Assembly: GCF_001673535.1 (NCBI RefSeq)
Contig: NZ_LZLY01000130.1
Location: 1 to 64,000, forward strand
Direction of reading: 5' to 3'
Length of the DNA: 64,000 nt
Source: Mycobacterium sp. 1081908.1
Lineage (GTDB): Bacteria > Actinomycetota > Actinomycetes > Mycobacteriales > Mycobacteriaceae
Each line of letters starts with the position of its first letter. The first letter of the stretch is position 1. Below are positions 56,515 through 64,000 of this stretch, piece by piece. The position numbers were made by a program, and so were the translations under genes. The notes below the pieces were generated by a model. That model was not told the DNA's origin. It did not search any database and saw only the letters and a program-made list of their open reading frames with translations.

Positions 56515-57189
56515 CTACCACATCGACGGCACGAGGCGATAGCGAACCTTCTGCGTGTATTCGCGGTAGCCGTCCAGCTCTTTTTGGAGGAGCTTCTCCT
56601 CGTCGCCGATGCGCCAGGCCAGCACGAGCAGGCCGGGCACGACGAAAATCAGTCCCCAGTAAGAACCGAGCGCCAGGGGGATGCCGACCATCATGATCAC
56701 GTTGCCGGTGTACATCGGGTGCCGCACCATCCCGTACAGGCCGCTGGAGACGACCTTTTGGTCCGCCTGAACCTGGACGGTCGCCGAGGCGTAGCTGTTC
56801 TGAATGATCACCATCGCCACCACACCCAGTCCGATGGCGACCAGAACGTCTCCGACCACGCAAACCGCCGTCGGCACGGGCGACCAGCCGAAGCGATGGT
56901 CAAGGGCGCTGACCACGACCATCGCCGCCAGCGACGCGTACAAGCCGGCGATGATGACCCGCTGCGCCATCCGGCCCTCGGCCGCCGGCCCGCCACGCAT
57001 CCGGGCCTCGAGGGCGGCCGGGTTCATCCGCAGCAAGTACACGGCGGGGATCCAGGCCGAGATGCCGACCACCACCAGAAAAACCCACGCCTGCCAGTAA
57101 TTGAATGTGCCCGCCGGGAAAAACAGCATCGCGCCGAAGACGACAAACTCGATAACAGCGAAGACCAGCATCTTAGGAATGGTTTTCAC
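56515..57189 (-). CDS. Isoprenylcysteine carboxyl methyltransferase-like membrane protein
   Basis: 224 residues with about five to six hydrophobic segments. The C-terminal half contains GLYGMVRHPMYTGN and a downstream EEKLLQKELDGYREYTQKVRYRLVP, the RHPxY...EE...Y pattern of the ICMT/PEMT family, which binds SAM at the membrane. Family members methylate carboxylates, phospholipid amines and other lipids. GTG 57189 has AAGGAGG upstream, a strong site. It converges on NRPS2 with a 15-base gap. Because NRPS2 has no release domain, methyl esterification of the peptide carboxyl is an attractive but unproven job; many ICMT-like proteins in bacteria have unrelated roles. Confidence 0.78.
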   Translation of the reverse strand: MKTIPKMLVFAVIEFVVFGAMLFFPAGTFNYWQAWVFLVVVGISAWIPAVYLLRMNPAALEARMRGGPAAEGRMAQRVIIAGLYASLAAMVVVSALDHRFGWSPVPTAVCVVGDVLVAIGLGVVAMVIIQNSYASATVQVQADQKVVSSGLYGMVRHPMYTGNVIMMVGIPLALGSYWGLIFVVPGLLVLAWRIGDEEKLLQKELDGYREYTQKVRYRLVPSMW

Positions 57190-57320
57190 CCATCCTCCTT
57201 CGTCCGTCCGTACGGCACGCCGATAGCGCGGCCTTCGCGCCGGCGGGCACGCCGGCGGCACAGACTGAAACTACCGTCGCCTACCCGGCGGATGTGCGCG
57301 AATGTGGCATTGCCTCGAAT

Positions 57321-57346
57321 GCACCGGCGGGTCAACCCGCCGGTGC
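57321..57346 (-). terminator. Strong 11-bp hairpin downstream of the small unknown gene
   Basis: GCACCGGCGGG-TCAA-CCCGCCGGTGC forms a perfect 11-pair stem with a four-base loop, just past the stop of the gene at 57372. No U-tract follows, which is common for mycobacterial terminators. A second stem (CCGTCA/TGACGG, 57348-57364) lies between it and the stop. Confidence 0.6.
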
Positions 57347-57371
57347 GCCGTCAATGCGTGACGGAGAAGGC

Positions 57372-57704
57372 TTACGGGCGGAAGTGCTCGCCTGGAAGTG
57401 ACGACCCGCCGGCGGGCATCCGCGCCACCGGAAGCAAGGCGAAATCCGTCTTCGGCGGCATTACGGGCGCGCATTCCCGGGGTGCGTCGTGGCATGAGCC
57501 GCCGCGGCGCAGGTGCTCGATCGCCGCGATCACCTGGCGGCCCACCGACATCTGGTACTCGCGCAGGTATTGCACCCGGCGCGGGTCATCCTCCGCCAGG
57601 TGGTGGGTGAGCGGATGCTGCGTCTTCCAAACCGCGTCCTGCGCCGCTTCCCCCACGGCTACCAGGAAGTCGTCCTCGTTCATGCTCCCCCGATCGCGCG
57701 CCAC
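57372..57704 (-). CDS. Small hypothetical protein
   Basis: 110 residues, not recognised. The first 60 or so residues are charged and predicted helical (NEDDFLVAVGEAAQDAVWKTQHPL, LREYQMSVGRQVIAAIEHLRRGG); the tail is Pro/Gly-rich. GTG 57704 sits 6 bases after GATACT, so a leaderless start is possible; ATG 57683 is the alternative, with a closely spaced GGGGAG. There is no membrane segment or Cys motif. It lies between the ICMT-like gene and a long intergenic region. Reality as a gene is supported by the hairpins beyond its stop, but function is unknown. Confidence 0.5.
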   Translation of the reverse strand: MARDRGSMNEDDFLVAVGEAAQDAVWKTQHPLTHHLAEDDPRRVQYLREYQMSVGRQVIAAIEHLRRGGSCHDAPRECAPVMPPKTDFALLPVARMPAGGSSLPGEHFRP

Positions 57705-58541
57705 TCATCCAGTATCGGTAATTCTCCATCTGAAAGCGGGGTTTAGCAATTTTTGTCCCGGCATTTCGCTATTAAACATCCGTCTAGTGAGAATGGATCC
57801 AGTAAATTATTTTCGCGATGACAACTATCGCCCGAAAATTGGGGCGCGTCCGGACGTTACGAACTGATCGCCCTGCATAACATGGCATCTGGTACCGACC
57901 CGGGCGGACCGAAGGCTCGGTGGTACGAGTCCCTGGGCGCGGGGAGGGCAAATTCCTTTTGGGGGACGCCAAATTGCCTACGACGCAAATTACGATTTTC
58001 AGTTAGTTTGCCCGCGCCGGCGCCGGCCGGCCAGGCCAATTCGACCTCACCAGCCCGAACCGCGGGTGGCGAGACGGGCGCGGCGGGGCGGGAGAAATAG
58101 CGGGCGCACGTAGCTCCGCAGCGCCGGCGGACCCGCCGCGGCGGGTCCGGCCGTGGCTGGCGGAGGCAATGCCGCGGCACCGGCCTCCGCCGGAACGTGG
58201 GTAAGCGATGCCTTAGCCCCGGCGCTAAAGATACGCAAAGTCGGGAATGTCGCACCTAATCGTGATTTAGGATGGATTGCGGCGGAATCCTATGAATGAC
58301 GTTATGCGTGCCGATCGTGACCGGTGTCGGCAACAGTGACCGCGGTGAGGTGGCGAGAGCGGGCGCCAGGGACGCCGGATGAGCGCCGTTCCCGGCCTGC
58401 CGTCGCGGGCGTGAAACGCGATGGACCAAATCTCGTGAAACGTTGTAAGGCACGTGTACAACGGGATACGTTTCCTTGGTCAGTGGATTGTGATCGTCGC
58501 GTGGAGGCCTGCGAGCCCGAGGCGGTCTTCGGAGGTCAGCG
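57705..58541. other. Long intergenic region upstream of PE_PGRS
   Basis: About 840 bases. 57710-57860 is AT-rich for this genome and may hold the promoter of the small gene. 58010-58200 is very GC-rich with a 20-bp perfect inverted repeat at 58129. CCTAA/TTAGG arms flank 58257-58273. The last 200 bases lead to PE_PGRS (CGGAGG before its ATG). No open frame here looks like a gene. Confidence 0.5.
58129..58148. repeat. 20-bp perfect inverted repeat
   Basis: GGACCCGCCGCGGCGGGTCC is its own complement. It lies mid-intergenic, so it could be a terminator, a protein site or a chance GC palindrome. Confidence 0.5.
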
Positions 58542-59990
58542 ATGTCGTACCTGATCGCAGCGCCGGATGCGCTCGCGGCGGCGGCGGCGAAGGTGGCGGG
58601 TATCGGCTCGTCGATCAGCGCCGCCAACGCGGCAGCGGCGGCCCCCACCACCGGTGTGGTCGCGGCGGCCGGCGACGAGGTCTCGGCGGCGATCGCGTCG
58701 GTGTTTTCCGACGCCGCGAAGGAGTTCCAGGCGCTCAGCGCCCAAGTGGCGGGGTTCAACGCCCAGTTCGCCCAGCTCTTGACTGGGTCGGGGGGCGCGT
58801 ATGCGGCCGCCGAGGCTACCAACGCGGCCGGCATCTCGCCTTACTCGATTTTCGCGCCGATCTGGAATGCGGTGGCGGAGGCCTCCGGCCCGGCGCCGCC
58901 GCCCAGGACCGATGTCCTGGCGACCGTGATGTACGAGTTGAACCAGACCAGCCAGCAGCTGGTCGGGGCCCCGCTCTTTTTCGATGGCGCCGATGGGACG
59001 CAGGCCAGCCCCAATGGCCAGAATGCCGGCTTGTTGCTCGGCAACGGCGGCAAGGGCTGGGATTCCACCATCGCCGGTGTGGCCGGCGGTAACGGCGGGC
59101 AGGCCGCGATCTTCGGCAACGGCGGCGCCGGCGGCCTGGGCGGCGCCGGCGCGGCCGGCGGCAACGGCGGGGCCGCCATCTGGGGAGGCAACGGCGGGGC
59201 CGGCGGGGCCGGCGGGGCCTCCCTCACCTCCGGCATCAACGGTGGTAACGGCGGGACCGGCGGCCCCGGTGGATTCTTGTCGGGCGTCGGCGGCGTCGGC
59301 GGGGCCGGCGGCAACGCGACCGACGCGACCGGCGGCACCGGCGGGGCCGGCGGCAACACGGGCTTCCTCGGCGGAGCCGAATTGGGCGTCGGCGTTCCGC
59401 AAGGCGGCACCGGCGGGGCCGGCGGCCTGAGCCTCACCGGCCAGGGCGGCGACGGTGGTGCCGGCGGGGCCGGCTTCGCGTTGGGCGGCACCGGCGGGGC
59501 CGGCGGGCAGGGCGCCACCGGCGGCAACGGCGGCGCGGGCGGTGTCGCGTTCAACCTGGGCTGGGGAACCGCCATCGGTGGGACCGGCGGCGAGGGTGGC
59601 ATCGGCACGGTTGGCGCCGGGGGCAACGGCGGCCACGGCGGCGGCGCGATCATGGGGCCCTACAACTTCACCGTTGACACCTTCAACGGCCTGGCGATAT
59701 ACCCGCCCGACTGGGGTACCGCCACCGGCGGGGCCGGCGGCACCGGCGGCTTCGGCGTCACGGTCGGCGGCACCGGCGGCACCGGCGGCACCGCTCAGAA
59801 CTACTTGGCGACGGGACATTCCATCGGCGGCACCGGCGGCACCGGCGGCGGCGGCGCCACCGGCGGCAACGGCGGCAACGGCGGCAACGTCTTCTCGATC
59901 ACTCCGGGCAACACCACCGTCGGGACCGGCGGCGCGTCCGGCGGGACCGGCGGGACTCCCGGCAACCCCGGGCAGGTCATCACACCGTAG
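58542..59990 (+). CDS. PE_PGRS family protein
   Basis: 482 residues. The PE domain (about 1-95) starts MSYLIAAPDALAAAAAKVAGIGSS and includes the conserved Ala-rich helices. A linker follows (GISPYSIFAPIW...LFFDGADGTQASPNGQNAGLL), then a long PGRS region of GG-A/N/T repeats from about residue 165 to the end. Such proteins are exported by type VII secretion to the mycobacterial surface, and the family marks slow-growing species. CGGAGG lies 6 bases upstream of ATG 58542. It ends 61 bases before bioF. In M. tuberculosis the neighbour of bioF1 at this side is bioA, so its presence here points to a rearranged junction. Long GC-rich repeats may hide assembly errors. Confidence 0.93.
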   Translation: MSYLIAAPDALAAAAAKVAGIGSSISAANAAAAAPTTGVVAAAGDEVSAAIASVFSDAAKEFQALSAQVAGFNAQFAQLLTGSGGAYAAAEATNAAGISPYSIFAPIWNAVAEASGPAPPPRTDVLATVMYELNQTSQQLVGAPLFFDGADGTQASPNGQNAGLLLGNGGKGWDSTIAGVAGGNGGQAAIFGNGGAGGLGGAGAAGGNGGAAIWGGNGGAGGAGGASLTSGINGGNGGTGGPGGFLSGVGGVGGAGGNATDATGGTGGAGGNTGFLGGAELGVGVPQGGTGGAGGLSLTGQGGDGGAGGAGFALGGTGGAGGQGATGGNGGAGGVAFNLGWGTAIGGTGGEGGIGTVGAGGNGGHGGGAIMGPYNFTVDTFNGLAIYPPDWGTATGGAGGTGGFGVTVGGTGGTGGTAQNYLATGHSIGGTGGTGGGGATGGNGGNGGNVFSITPGNTTVGTGGASGGTGGTPGNPGQVITP

Positions 59991-60051
59991 CGAGGGCCGC
60001 CGAGGAGGCTCGGCGATCGCCGGGGCCGCCCGCCTCGTAGGCTGAACGCCC

Positions 60052-61212
60052 ATGAACGCCTTCCCGCGGGCACCGATCGAGACGTCGCCGCTGGCCTGGC
60101 TGGACGCGGTGGAGAAGCAGCGCCGCGCGGCCGGCCTGCGTCGCTCGCTGCGCCCGCGTCCCGCGGTCACCACCGAGCTGGACCTGGCCTCCAACGACTA
60201 CCTCGGGCTGTCCCAGCACCCCGACGTGATCGAGGGCGGCGTTGCGGCGCTGCGCATGTGGGGCGCCGGGGCCACCGGCTCCCGCCTGGTCACCGGCGAC
60301 ACCGAGCTGCACCAGGAATTCGAGTCCGAGCTCGCCGAGTTCGTCGGCGCCGCGTCGGGCCTGCTGTTCTCCTCCGGATACACCGCCAACCTGGGCGCCG
60401 TCGTCGGCCTGTCCGGCCCCGGTTCGCTGCTGGTGTCCGACGCGCTGTCGCACGCCTCGCTGGTGGACGCGTGCCGGCTGTCCCGCGCCCGGGTGCGGGT
60501 GACGCCGCACCGCGACGTGGCGGCCGTGGACGCGGCCCTGGCTTCCCGCGACGAGGAGCGCGCCGTCGTCGTCACCGACTCCGTCTTCAGCGCCGACGGC
60601 TCGCTGGCGCCCGTACGCGAATTGCACGAGGCGTGCCACCGTCACCGCGCGCTGCTCATCGTCGACGAGGCGCACGGCCTCGGGGTCCGCGGCGGCGGGC
60701 GCGGGCTGCTGCACGAGCTCGGGCTCGCGGGCGCGCCCGACATCGTGATGACCACGACGCTGTCCAAGGCGCTCGGCAGTCAGGGCGGGGCGGTGCTCGG
60801 GCCGGCGCCGGTGCGCGCCCACCTGATCGACGCGGCACGGCCCTTCATCTTCGACACCGGCCTGGCGCCGGCCGCGGTGGGCGCCGCGCGGGCCGCGCTG
60901 CGCGTGCTGCAGGCCGAGGCGTGGCGGCCGGGCGCGGTGCTCGAGCACGCCCGGTTCCTGGCCGAGACCTGCGACGTGCCGGAAGACCCGCAGTCGGCGG
61001 TGGTGTCGGTGATCCTGGGCGATCCGGAGGTGGCGCTGGCCGCCGCGACCGCCTGCCTGGACGCCGGCGTCAAGGTGGGCTGCTTCCGGCCCCCCACCGT
61101 GCCGGCCGGGACGTCGCGGCTGCGGCTGTCCGCGCGCGCGTCGCTGGACGACGACGACCTCGAGATCGCCCGCCGGGTGCTGACGGACGTGCTCGCCGTG
61201 ACGCGCCGTTGA
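60052..61212 (+). CDS. bioF: 8-amino-7-oxononanoate synthase (biotin biosynthesis)
   Basis: 386 residues, normal length for BioF. A PLP enzyme of the alpha-oxoamine synthase family that condenses pimeloyl-ACP/CoA with L-alanine. The N terminus has LDLASNDYLGLS, then GAGATGSRLVTG, VDEAHGLGVRG, and the PLP lysine motif TTTLSKALGSQGG (about 237-249). It begins at ATG 60052. Its stop overlaps the bioD TTG, so the two are translationally coupled. No bioA is in the window, although bioA normally precedes bioF1 in mycobacteria. Confidence 0.96.
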   Translation: MNAFPRAPIETSPLAWLDAVEKQRRAAGLRRSLRPRPAVTTELDLASNDYLGLSQHPDVIEGGVAALRMWGAGATGSRLVTGDTELHQEFESELAEFVGAASGLLFSSGYTANLGAVVGLSGPGSLLVSDALSHASLVDACRLSRARVRVTPHRDVAAVDAALASRDEERAVVVTDSVFSADGSLAPVRELHEACHRHRALLIVDEAHGLGVRGGGRGLLHELGLAGAPDIVMTTTLSKALGSQGGAVLGPAPVRAHLIDAARPFIFDTGLAPAAVGAARAALRVLQAEAWRPGAVLEHARFLAETCDVPEDPQSAVVSVILGDPEVALAAATACLDAGVKVGCFRPPTVPAGTSRLRLSARASLDDDDLEIARRVLTDVLAVTRR

Positions 61213-61883
61213 CCGTTCTGGTCGTCACCGGCACCGGCACGGGGGTCGGCAAGACGGTCGTCACCGCGGCGCTGGCCTGCCACGCCCGTCAGGCCGGCAT
61301 CGACGTGGCCGTGTGCAAACCGGTCCAGACCGGCACCGAGGCCGGCGACGACGACCTCGCCGAGGTGGGCCGGCTGTCCGGGGTGACCGAACTCGTCGGC
61401 CTGGCGCGGTATCCGCTGCCGCTGGCCCCGGCGGCCGCCGCGGAGCGGGCCGGGACGCCGCTGCCCGCCGGCGAGCGGGTGTTGCGGCTCATCCGCGACC
61501 TGGACCGCCCGGGCCGGCTGACGCTGGTCGAGGGCGCGGGCGGCCTGCTGGTCGAACTCGCCGGCGGCGGCGTCACGCTGCGCGACCTCGCCGTCGGGCT
61601 GGGCGCGGCGGCGCTGGTCGTGGTGGGCGCGGAGCTGGGCACCCTCAACCACACCGCATTGACATTGGAAGCCCTTGCGACGCATGGTGTTTCGTGTGCC
61701 GGGCTGGTCATCGGCAGCTGGCCGGCGAGGCCCGGCCTGGCGGAGACATCGAACCGGTCGGCGTTGGAAGACCTGGCCCCGGTGCGGGCCGCGCTGCCCG
61801 CCGGCGCGGCAGGCGCTCCCGACTTCGCGGCCATCAGCGCCGGGGCTTTCGACCGCGACTGGGTGACCGCGCTGGTGCGCTGA
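61209..61883 (+). CDS. bioD: Dethiobiotin synthetase
   Basis: 224 residues. ATP-dependent carboxylation of 7,8-diaminononanoate to dethiobiotin. The N-terminal P-loop TGTGTGVGKT (about 8-17), CKPVQTG near 36-42, and VEGAGGLLVEL (about 105-115) match the family and the M. tuberculosis protein closely. TTG 61209 overlaps the bioF stop (TTGA). The stop overlaps the next ATG (TGATG), so bioF-bioD-(2'-5' ligase-like) are a tight operon. Confidence 0.95.
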   Translation: MTVLVVTGTGTGVGKTVVTAALACHARQAGIDVAVCKPVQTGTEAGDDDLAEVGRLSGVTELVGLARYPLPLAPAAAAERAGTPLPAGERVLRLIRDLDRPGRLTLVEGAGGLLVELAGGGVTLRDLAVGLGAAALVVVGAELGTLNHTALTLEALATHGVSCAGLVIGSWPARPGLAETSNRSALEDLAPVRAALPAGAAGAPDFAAISAGAFDRDWVTALVR

Positions 61884-62392
61884 TGGTCCATTCCATCGAG
61901 CTGGTCTTCGACCCCGACACCGAGGCGGCGATACGCCAGCTGTGGGCGGGTCTGGCCGGCGCCGGCATTCCCAGCCAGGCGCCGGCCGGCCGGCCGCACG
62001 TGACGCTGGCCGTCGCCGAACGCATCGACCCGGGGGTGGACGAGCTGCTCGGGCCGGTCGCCCGGCGGCTGCCGCTGGCCGCCGCGATCGGCGCGCCGGT
62101 GCTGTTCGGGCGGGCGAACGTCGTCTTGGCCCGTCTCATCGTGCCGACGGCCGAGCTGCTGGCCCTGCACACCGAGGTGCACCGGCTGTGCGGTCCGCAC
62201 CTGACGCCGGCGCCGATGGCCAACAGCCTGCCCGGTCAGTGGACCGGGCACGTGACGCTGGCCCGCCGGGTGGGTGGACCGCAGCTCGGGCGGGCGTTGC
62301 GCATCGCGGGCAAGCCCGCGCAGATCGACGGCCGATTCGCGGGATTGCGCCGCTGGGACGGCAACAAAAAGGCCGAGCACCCGATCGGCTGA
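61883..62392 (+). CDS. 2'-5' RNA ligase/cyclic phosphodiesterase family protein (Rv1571-like position)
   Basis: 169 residues. Two HxT-type motifs, RPHVTLAV (about 33-40) and GHVTLAR (about 124-130), are the catalytic pair of the 2H phosphoesterase superfamily. ATG 61883 overlaps the bioD stop. A gene of this kind follows bioD in M. tuberculosis, so this stretch is conserved synteny. The substrate is unknown; a link to biotin synthesis is not evident. Confidence 0.85.
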   Translation: MVHSIELVFDPDTEAAIRQLWAGLAGAGIPSQAPAGRPHVTLAVAERIDPGVDELLGPVARRLPLAAAIGAPVLFGRANVVLARLIVPTAELLALHTEVHRLCGPHLTPAPMANSLPGQWTGHVTLARRVGGPQLGRALRIAGKPAQIDGRFAGLRRWDGNKKAEHPIG

Positions 62393-62436
62393 CGTCAGCC
62401 GGTCGCTTGTGAATCGTGGGCTTGTGTGTGAATCCA

Positions 62437-62453
62437 GGGCGGAAAAATCGCCC
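62437..62453. terminator. Weak hairpin between convergent genes
   Basis: GGGCG-GAAAAAT-CGCCC, a five-pair stem in the 115-base gap between the 2H phosphoesterase gene (+) and the membrane gene (-). Without a U-tract it is only a candidate. Confidence 0.35.
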
Positions 62454-62507
62454 AGATCTCGCCGTACGCGCACACCGAAAGCCGTGGGCTCACACTGAAA
62501 GCCGCGG

Positions 62508-63872
62508 CTACCCGCCGAACAGCAGGTACAGGCCGGTGAACGTGTAGCCGACCATGACCAGCATCATGGTGAGCTGCCCCGTGAGCTGATGGCCGGCCGG
62601 CAGCAACCGCAGGGCCCGGTCGTGCGCGGCGACCACCGCCACGATGTGCCCGGTCACCACGGACGCCACCTTGATCCCGGCGAGCACCGGGGGATGGGCG
62701 GAGAGCACGTAGGCGACGTGAAAATGGCTCAGCCCCAACAGGTTCCAGCCGCGACCGAACGGGTCGGCCAGCGCGATCACGGCCTGCTGGCCGCGTTCGA
62801 CCAGGTAGGACAGGTAGTGCGCGAAGATGTAGCCCACCACGATCGGGATCAACGAATGCGCCATCCGGCCGGGCAGGGCGCGGCGCTGCTCGCGGTCGAC
62901 GCCGCCGGTGGCCCGCGCCGCGAGCGAAAACGTCACCGCCACAACGGAAATGAACACGATCAGCCCGATCGTTCGCAACAGCGACGACGACAGCGTCGGC
63001 GGCAGGCCGAAGCTTCGGGAGATTCCGTCGGCGAACCCGCGCCACGTCGGCGACGACGAGAAACTGTCGAACGCCGTCGACCCGAGCAGCACCGCCAGCA
63101 GCACCACCACGCCGGGGCGCACGGGCAGCGACGGCAGGTGATCGAGCGGATTCCCGACGACGATCCTGCCGGTGGCCGGGTTGCGGCGAAACGGGCAGAG
63201 GCGCGAGACCGCCATGCTGTACACGCCGAACGGGTCGGCCCGCGCCAGCCAGCGCTGCCCGCACAGCCACGCCCCGACCAGCATCAGCGCGGCATAGATC
63301 GCCAGCCACGCCTCGACCAGCGGCAGCGACGCCGAGTTGGGGCTGGCCAGCTCCAGCCACACGAACGCGAACAGGCCCAGCGCGGCGGGCCGATAGCCCC
63401 AGCCCTCGGGGTAGGACCACCGCGGGCGGCCGAGCCGCGCCGGCGCCGCGCGCCGCAGCAGCAGATACACCGTGCGCATCGGCGAGATCACCCGCCAGAC
63501 CGGCCCGAAGAGCAACGACGCCGCCACCAGCCCCACCCACAGCAGCACGTAGAACGCCCCGAGCAGGGCGTTGGACTCCGATTGGGGGCCGCACACCCCG
63601 GCCAGCACCACCCACACCGCGAACGCCAGCGCCAGCCCGGCGGCCGTCCAGCGGGTCGCCCGGGCGTCGGCGAAGGCGGTCAGCCCCGACGGCAGCGGGC
63701 GGCCGGGCTTGTCCGGGTCAAACCGCGGCCGCCGCCACGCGAACGCGACCAGCGCGAAGGTGAACGTCAGCGCCCACGCCGCCCCGACCATCGCGTACAG
63801 GTACGGCACCGGGAGGTCGCCGGACCCGCCCAGGCCGTGCGCGAGCACCGCGGTCGCGCCGCCGGCGCTCAC
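62508..63872 (-). CDS. Polytopic membrane protein of unknown function
   Basis: 454 residues, mostly hydrophobic, with about ten predicted membrane segments (for example YLYAMVGAAWALTFTFALVAF near the N terminus and MMLVMVGYTFTGLYLLF at the C terminus). Conserved-looking cytoplasmic loops include PVWRVISPMRTVYLLLRR and DPFGVYSMAVSRLCPFRRN. I do not recognise the family. GTG 63872 overlaps the stop of the upstream gene (GTGA), so the two are coupled and may work together, for example as a membrane subunit and an extracytoplasmic partner. Confidence 0.78.
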   Translation of the reverse strand: MSAGGATAVLAHGLGGSGDLPVPYLYAMVGAAWALTFTFALVAFAWRRPRFDPDKPGRPLPSGLTAFADARATRWTAAGLALAFAVWVVLAGVCGPQSESNALLGAFYVLLWVGLVAASLLFGPVWRVISPMRTVYLLLRRAAPARLGRPRWSYPEGWGYRPAALGLFAFVWLELASPNSASLPLVEAWLAIYAALMLVGAWLCGQRWLARADPFGVYSMAVSRLCPFRRNPATGRIVVGNPLDHLPSLPVRPGVVVLLAVLLGSTAFDSFSSSPTWRGFADGISRSFGLPPTLSSSLLRTIGLIVFISVVAVTFSLAARATGGVDREQRRALPGRMAHSLIPIVVGYIFAHYLSYLVERGQQAVIALADPFGRGWNLLGLSHFHVAYVLSAHPPVLAGIKVASVVTGHIVAVVAAHDRALRLLPAGHQLTGQLTMMLVMVGYTFTGLYLLFGG

Positions 63873-64000
63873 GGCTGGACTTGGATGGTCGCGATCGTGC
63901 GGTCCAGGTGATGCAGCTCGACCTCGACGTTGCCGGGCACGTCGACGCTGAACCGAAAGGTTTGGTTGGGCGCCGCCGCGACCGCGAATTCGTGATCGGG
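63869..64000 (-). CDS. C-terminal tail of a protein continuing outside the window
   Basis: The last 43 codons of an open frame run off the window end. The visible sequence (NQTFRFSVDVPGNVEVELHHLDRTIATIQVQP) looks like beta-strand-rich sequence. It cannot be assigned. Its stop overlaps the start of the membrane protein gene. Confidence 0.6.
   Translation of the reverse strand, partial: PDHEFAVAAAPNQTFRFSVDVPGNVEVELHHLDRTIATIQVQP

Noticed and set aside
57882..58100. 72-codon ATG frame upstream of PE_PGRS
   Set aside because: No ribosome site and no recognisable features; composition fits random GC-rich sequence.
58900..59985. Regular short repeats that could suggest a CRISPR array or a tandem-repeat locus
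   Set aside because: They are the in-frame Gly-Gly-Ala/Asn codons of the PGRS domain, without constant repeats and unique spacers.
1..64000. tRNA or rRNA genes, insertion sequences, integrase or phage attachment sites
   Set aside because: I looked for them as signs of an island and saw no transposase or integrase motifs, no terminal inverted repeats with flanking duplications, and no tRNA-like segment that I could support by eye.

Overview
The window is high-GC actinobacterial DNA from a slow-growing, non-tuberculous Mycobacterium. This rests on a PE_PGRS gene, three GPL-type glycosyltransferases that begin MKFVLA, an MbtH-NRPS locus, PKS genes, and a bioF-bioD-(2'-5' RNA ligase) block like that of M. 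tuberculosis. I cannot name the species from sequence alone.

Layout. 1-3270: 3' part of a PKS (KS tail, methylmalonyl-type AT, ACP) fused to a condensation-like acyltransferase. 3.3-21.1 kb: four paralogous membrane acyltransferases (acyltransferase-3 plus SGNH domain), interleaved with a GMC oxidoreductase, a Gfo/Idh oxidoreductase, an alpha/beta hydrolase, a nucleotide-sugar dehydrogenase, two extended SDR sugar enzymes and one glycosyltransferase. 21.2-25.0 kb: a membrane-anchored methyltransferase and two more glycosyltransferases. 25.2-36.3 kb: a bimodular reducing PKS preceded by a 30-codon MbtH remnant. 36.4-38.3 kb: a sulfotransferase and a convergent SAM methyltransferase in lower-GC DNA. 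39.1-56.5 kb: MbtH and two NRPSs. 56.5-57.7 kb: an isoprenylcysteine-methyltransferase-like membrane protein and a small unknown gene. 58.5-62.4 kb: PE_PGRS, bioF, bioD and a 2'-5' RNA ligase-like gene. 62.5-64.0 kb: an unknown membrane protein and the tail of another gene.

Taken together, most of the window reads as a biosynthetic locus for a glycosylated, acylated and probably methylated and sulfated lipopeptide, i.e. a glycopeptidolipid (GPL)-like cell-envelope lipid. It is not the classical D-Phe-D-aThr-D-Ala-alaninol GPL. The assembly line is C-A-PCP-E / C-A-PCP-C-A-PCP-C-A-PCP-E-C-PCP. It has four adenylation domains, two with an almost canonical Thr code, and it has no terminal reductase or thioesterase. 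The pattern polar - Thr/Ser - aromatic-like - D-(allo)Thr, beside a possible carboxyl methyltransferase, recalls the serine-containing GPL methyl esters known from M. xenopi. This is an inference.

The most striking unexplained features are these. (1) A promoter cassette with a KstR-type operator (TNNAACNNGTTNNA) occurs before mbtH, before the PKS and, in degenerate form, before the third glycosyltransferase. Before the PKS it carries a truncated mbtH whose stop overlaps the PKS start. (2) A different 20-bp element is repeated before all four acyltransferases. (3) The NRPS1/NRPS2 boundary looks like a one-base insertion in an E-C junction that is fused elsewhere in the same assembly line. (4) The final NRPS module has lost its adenylation domain. 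(5) bioF is preceded by PE_PGRS and the lipopeptide locus, with no bioA in the window.
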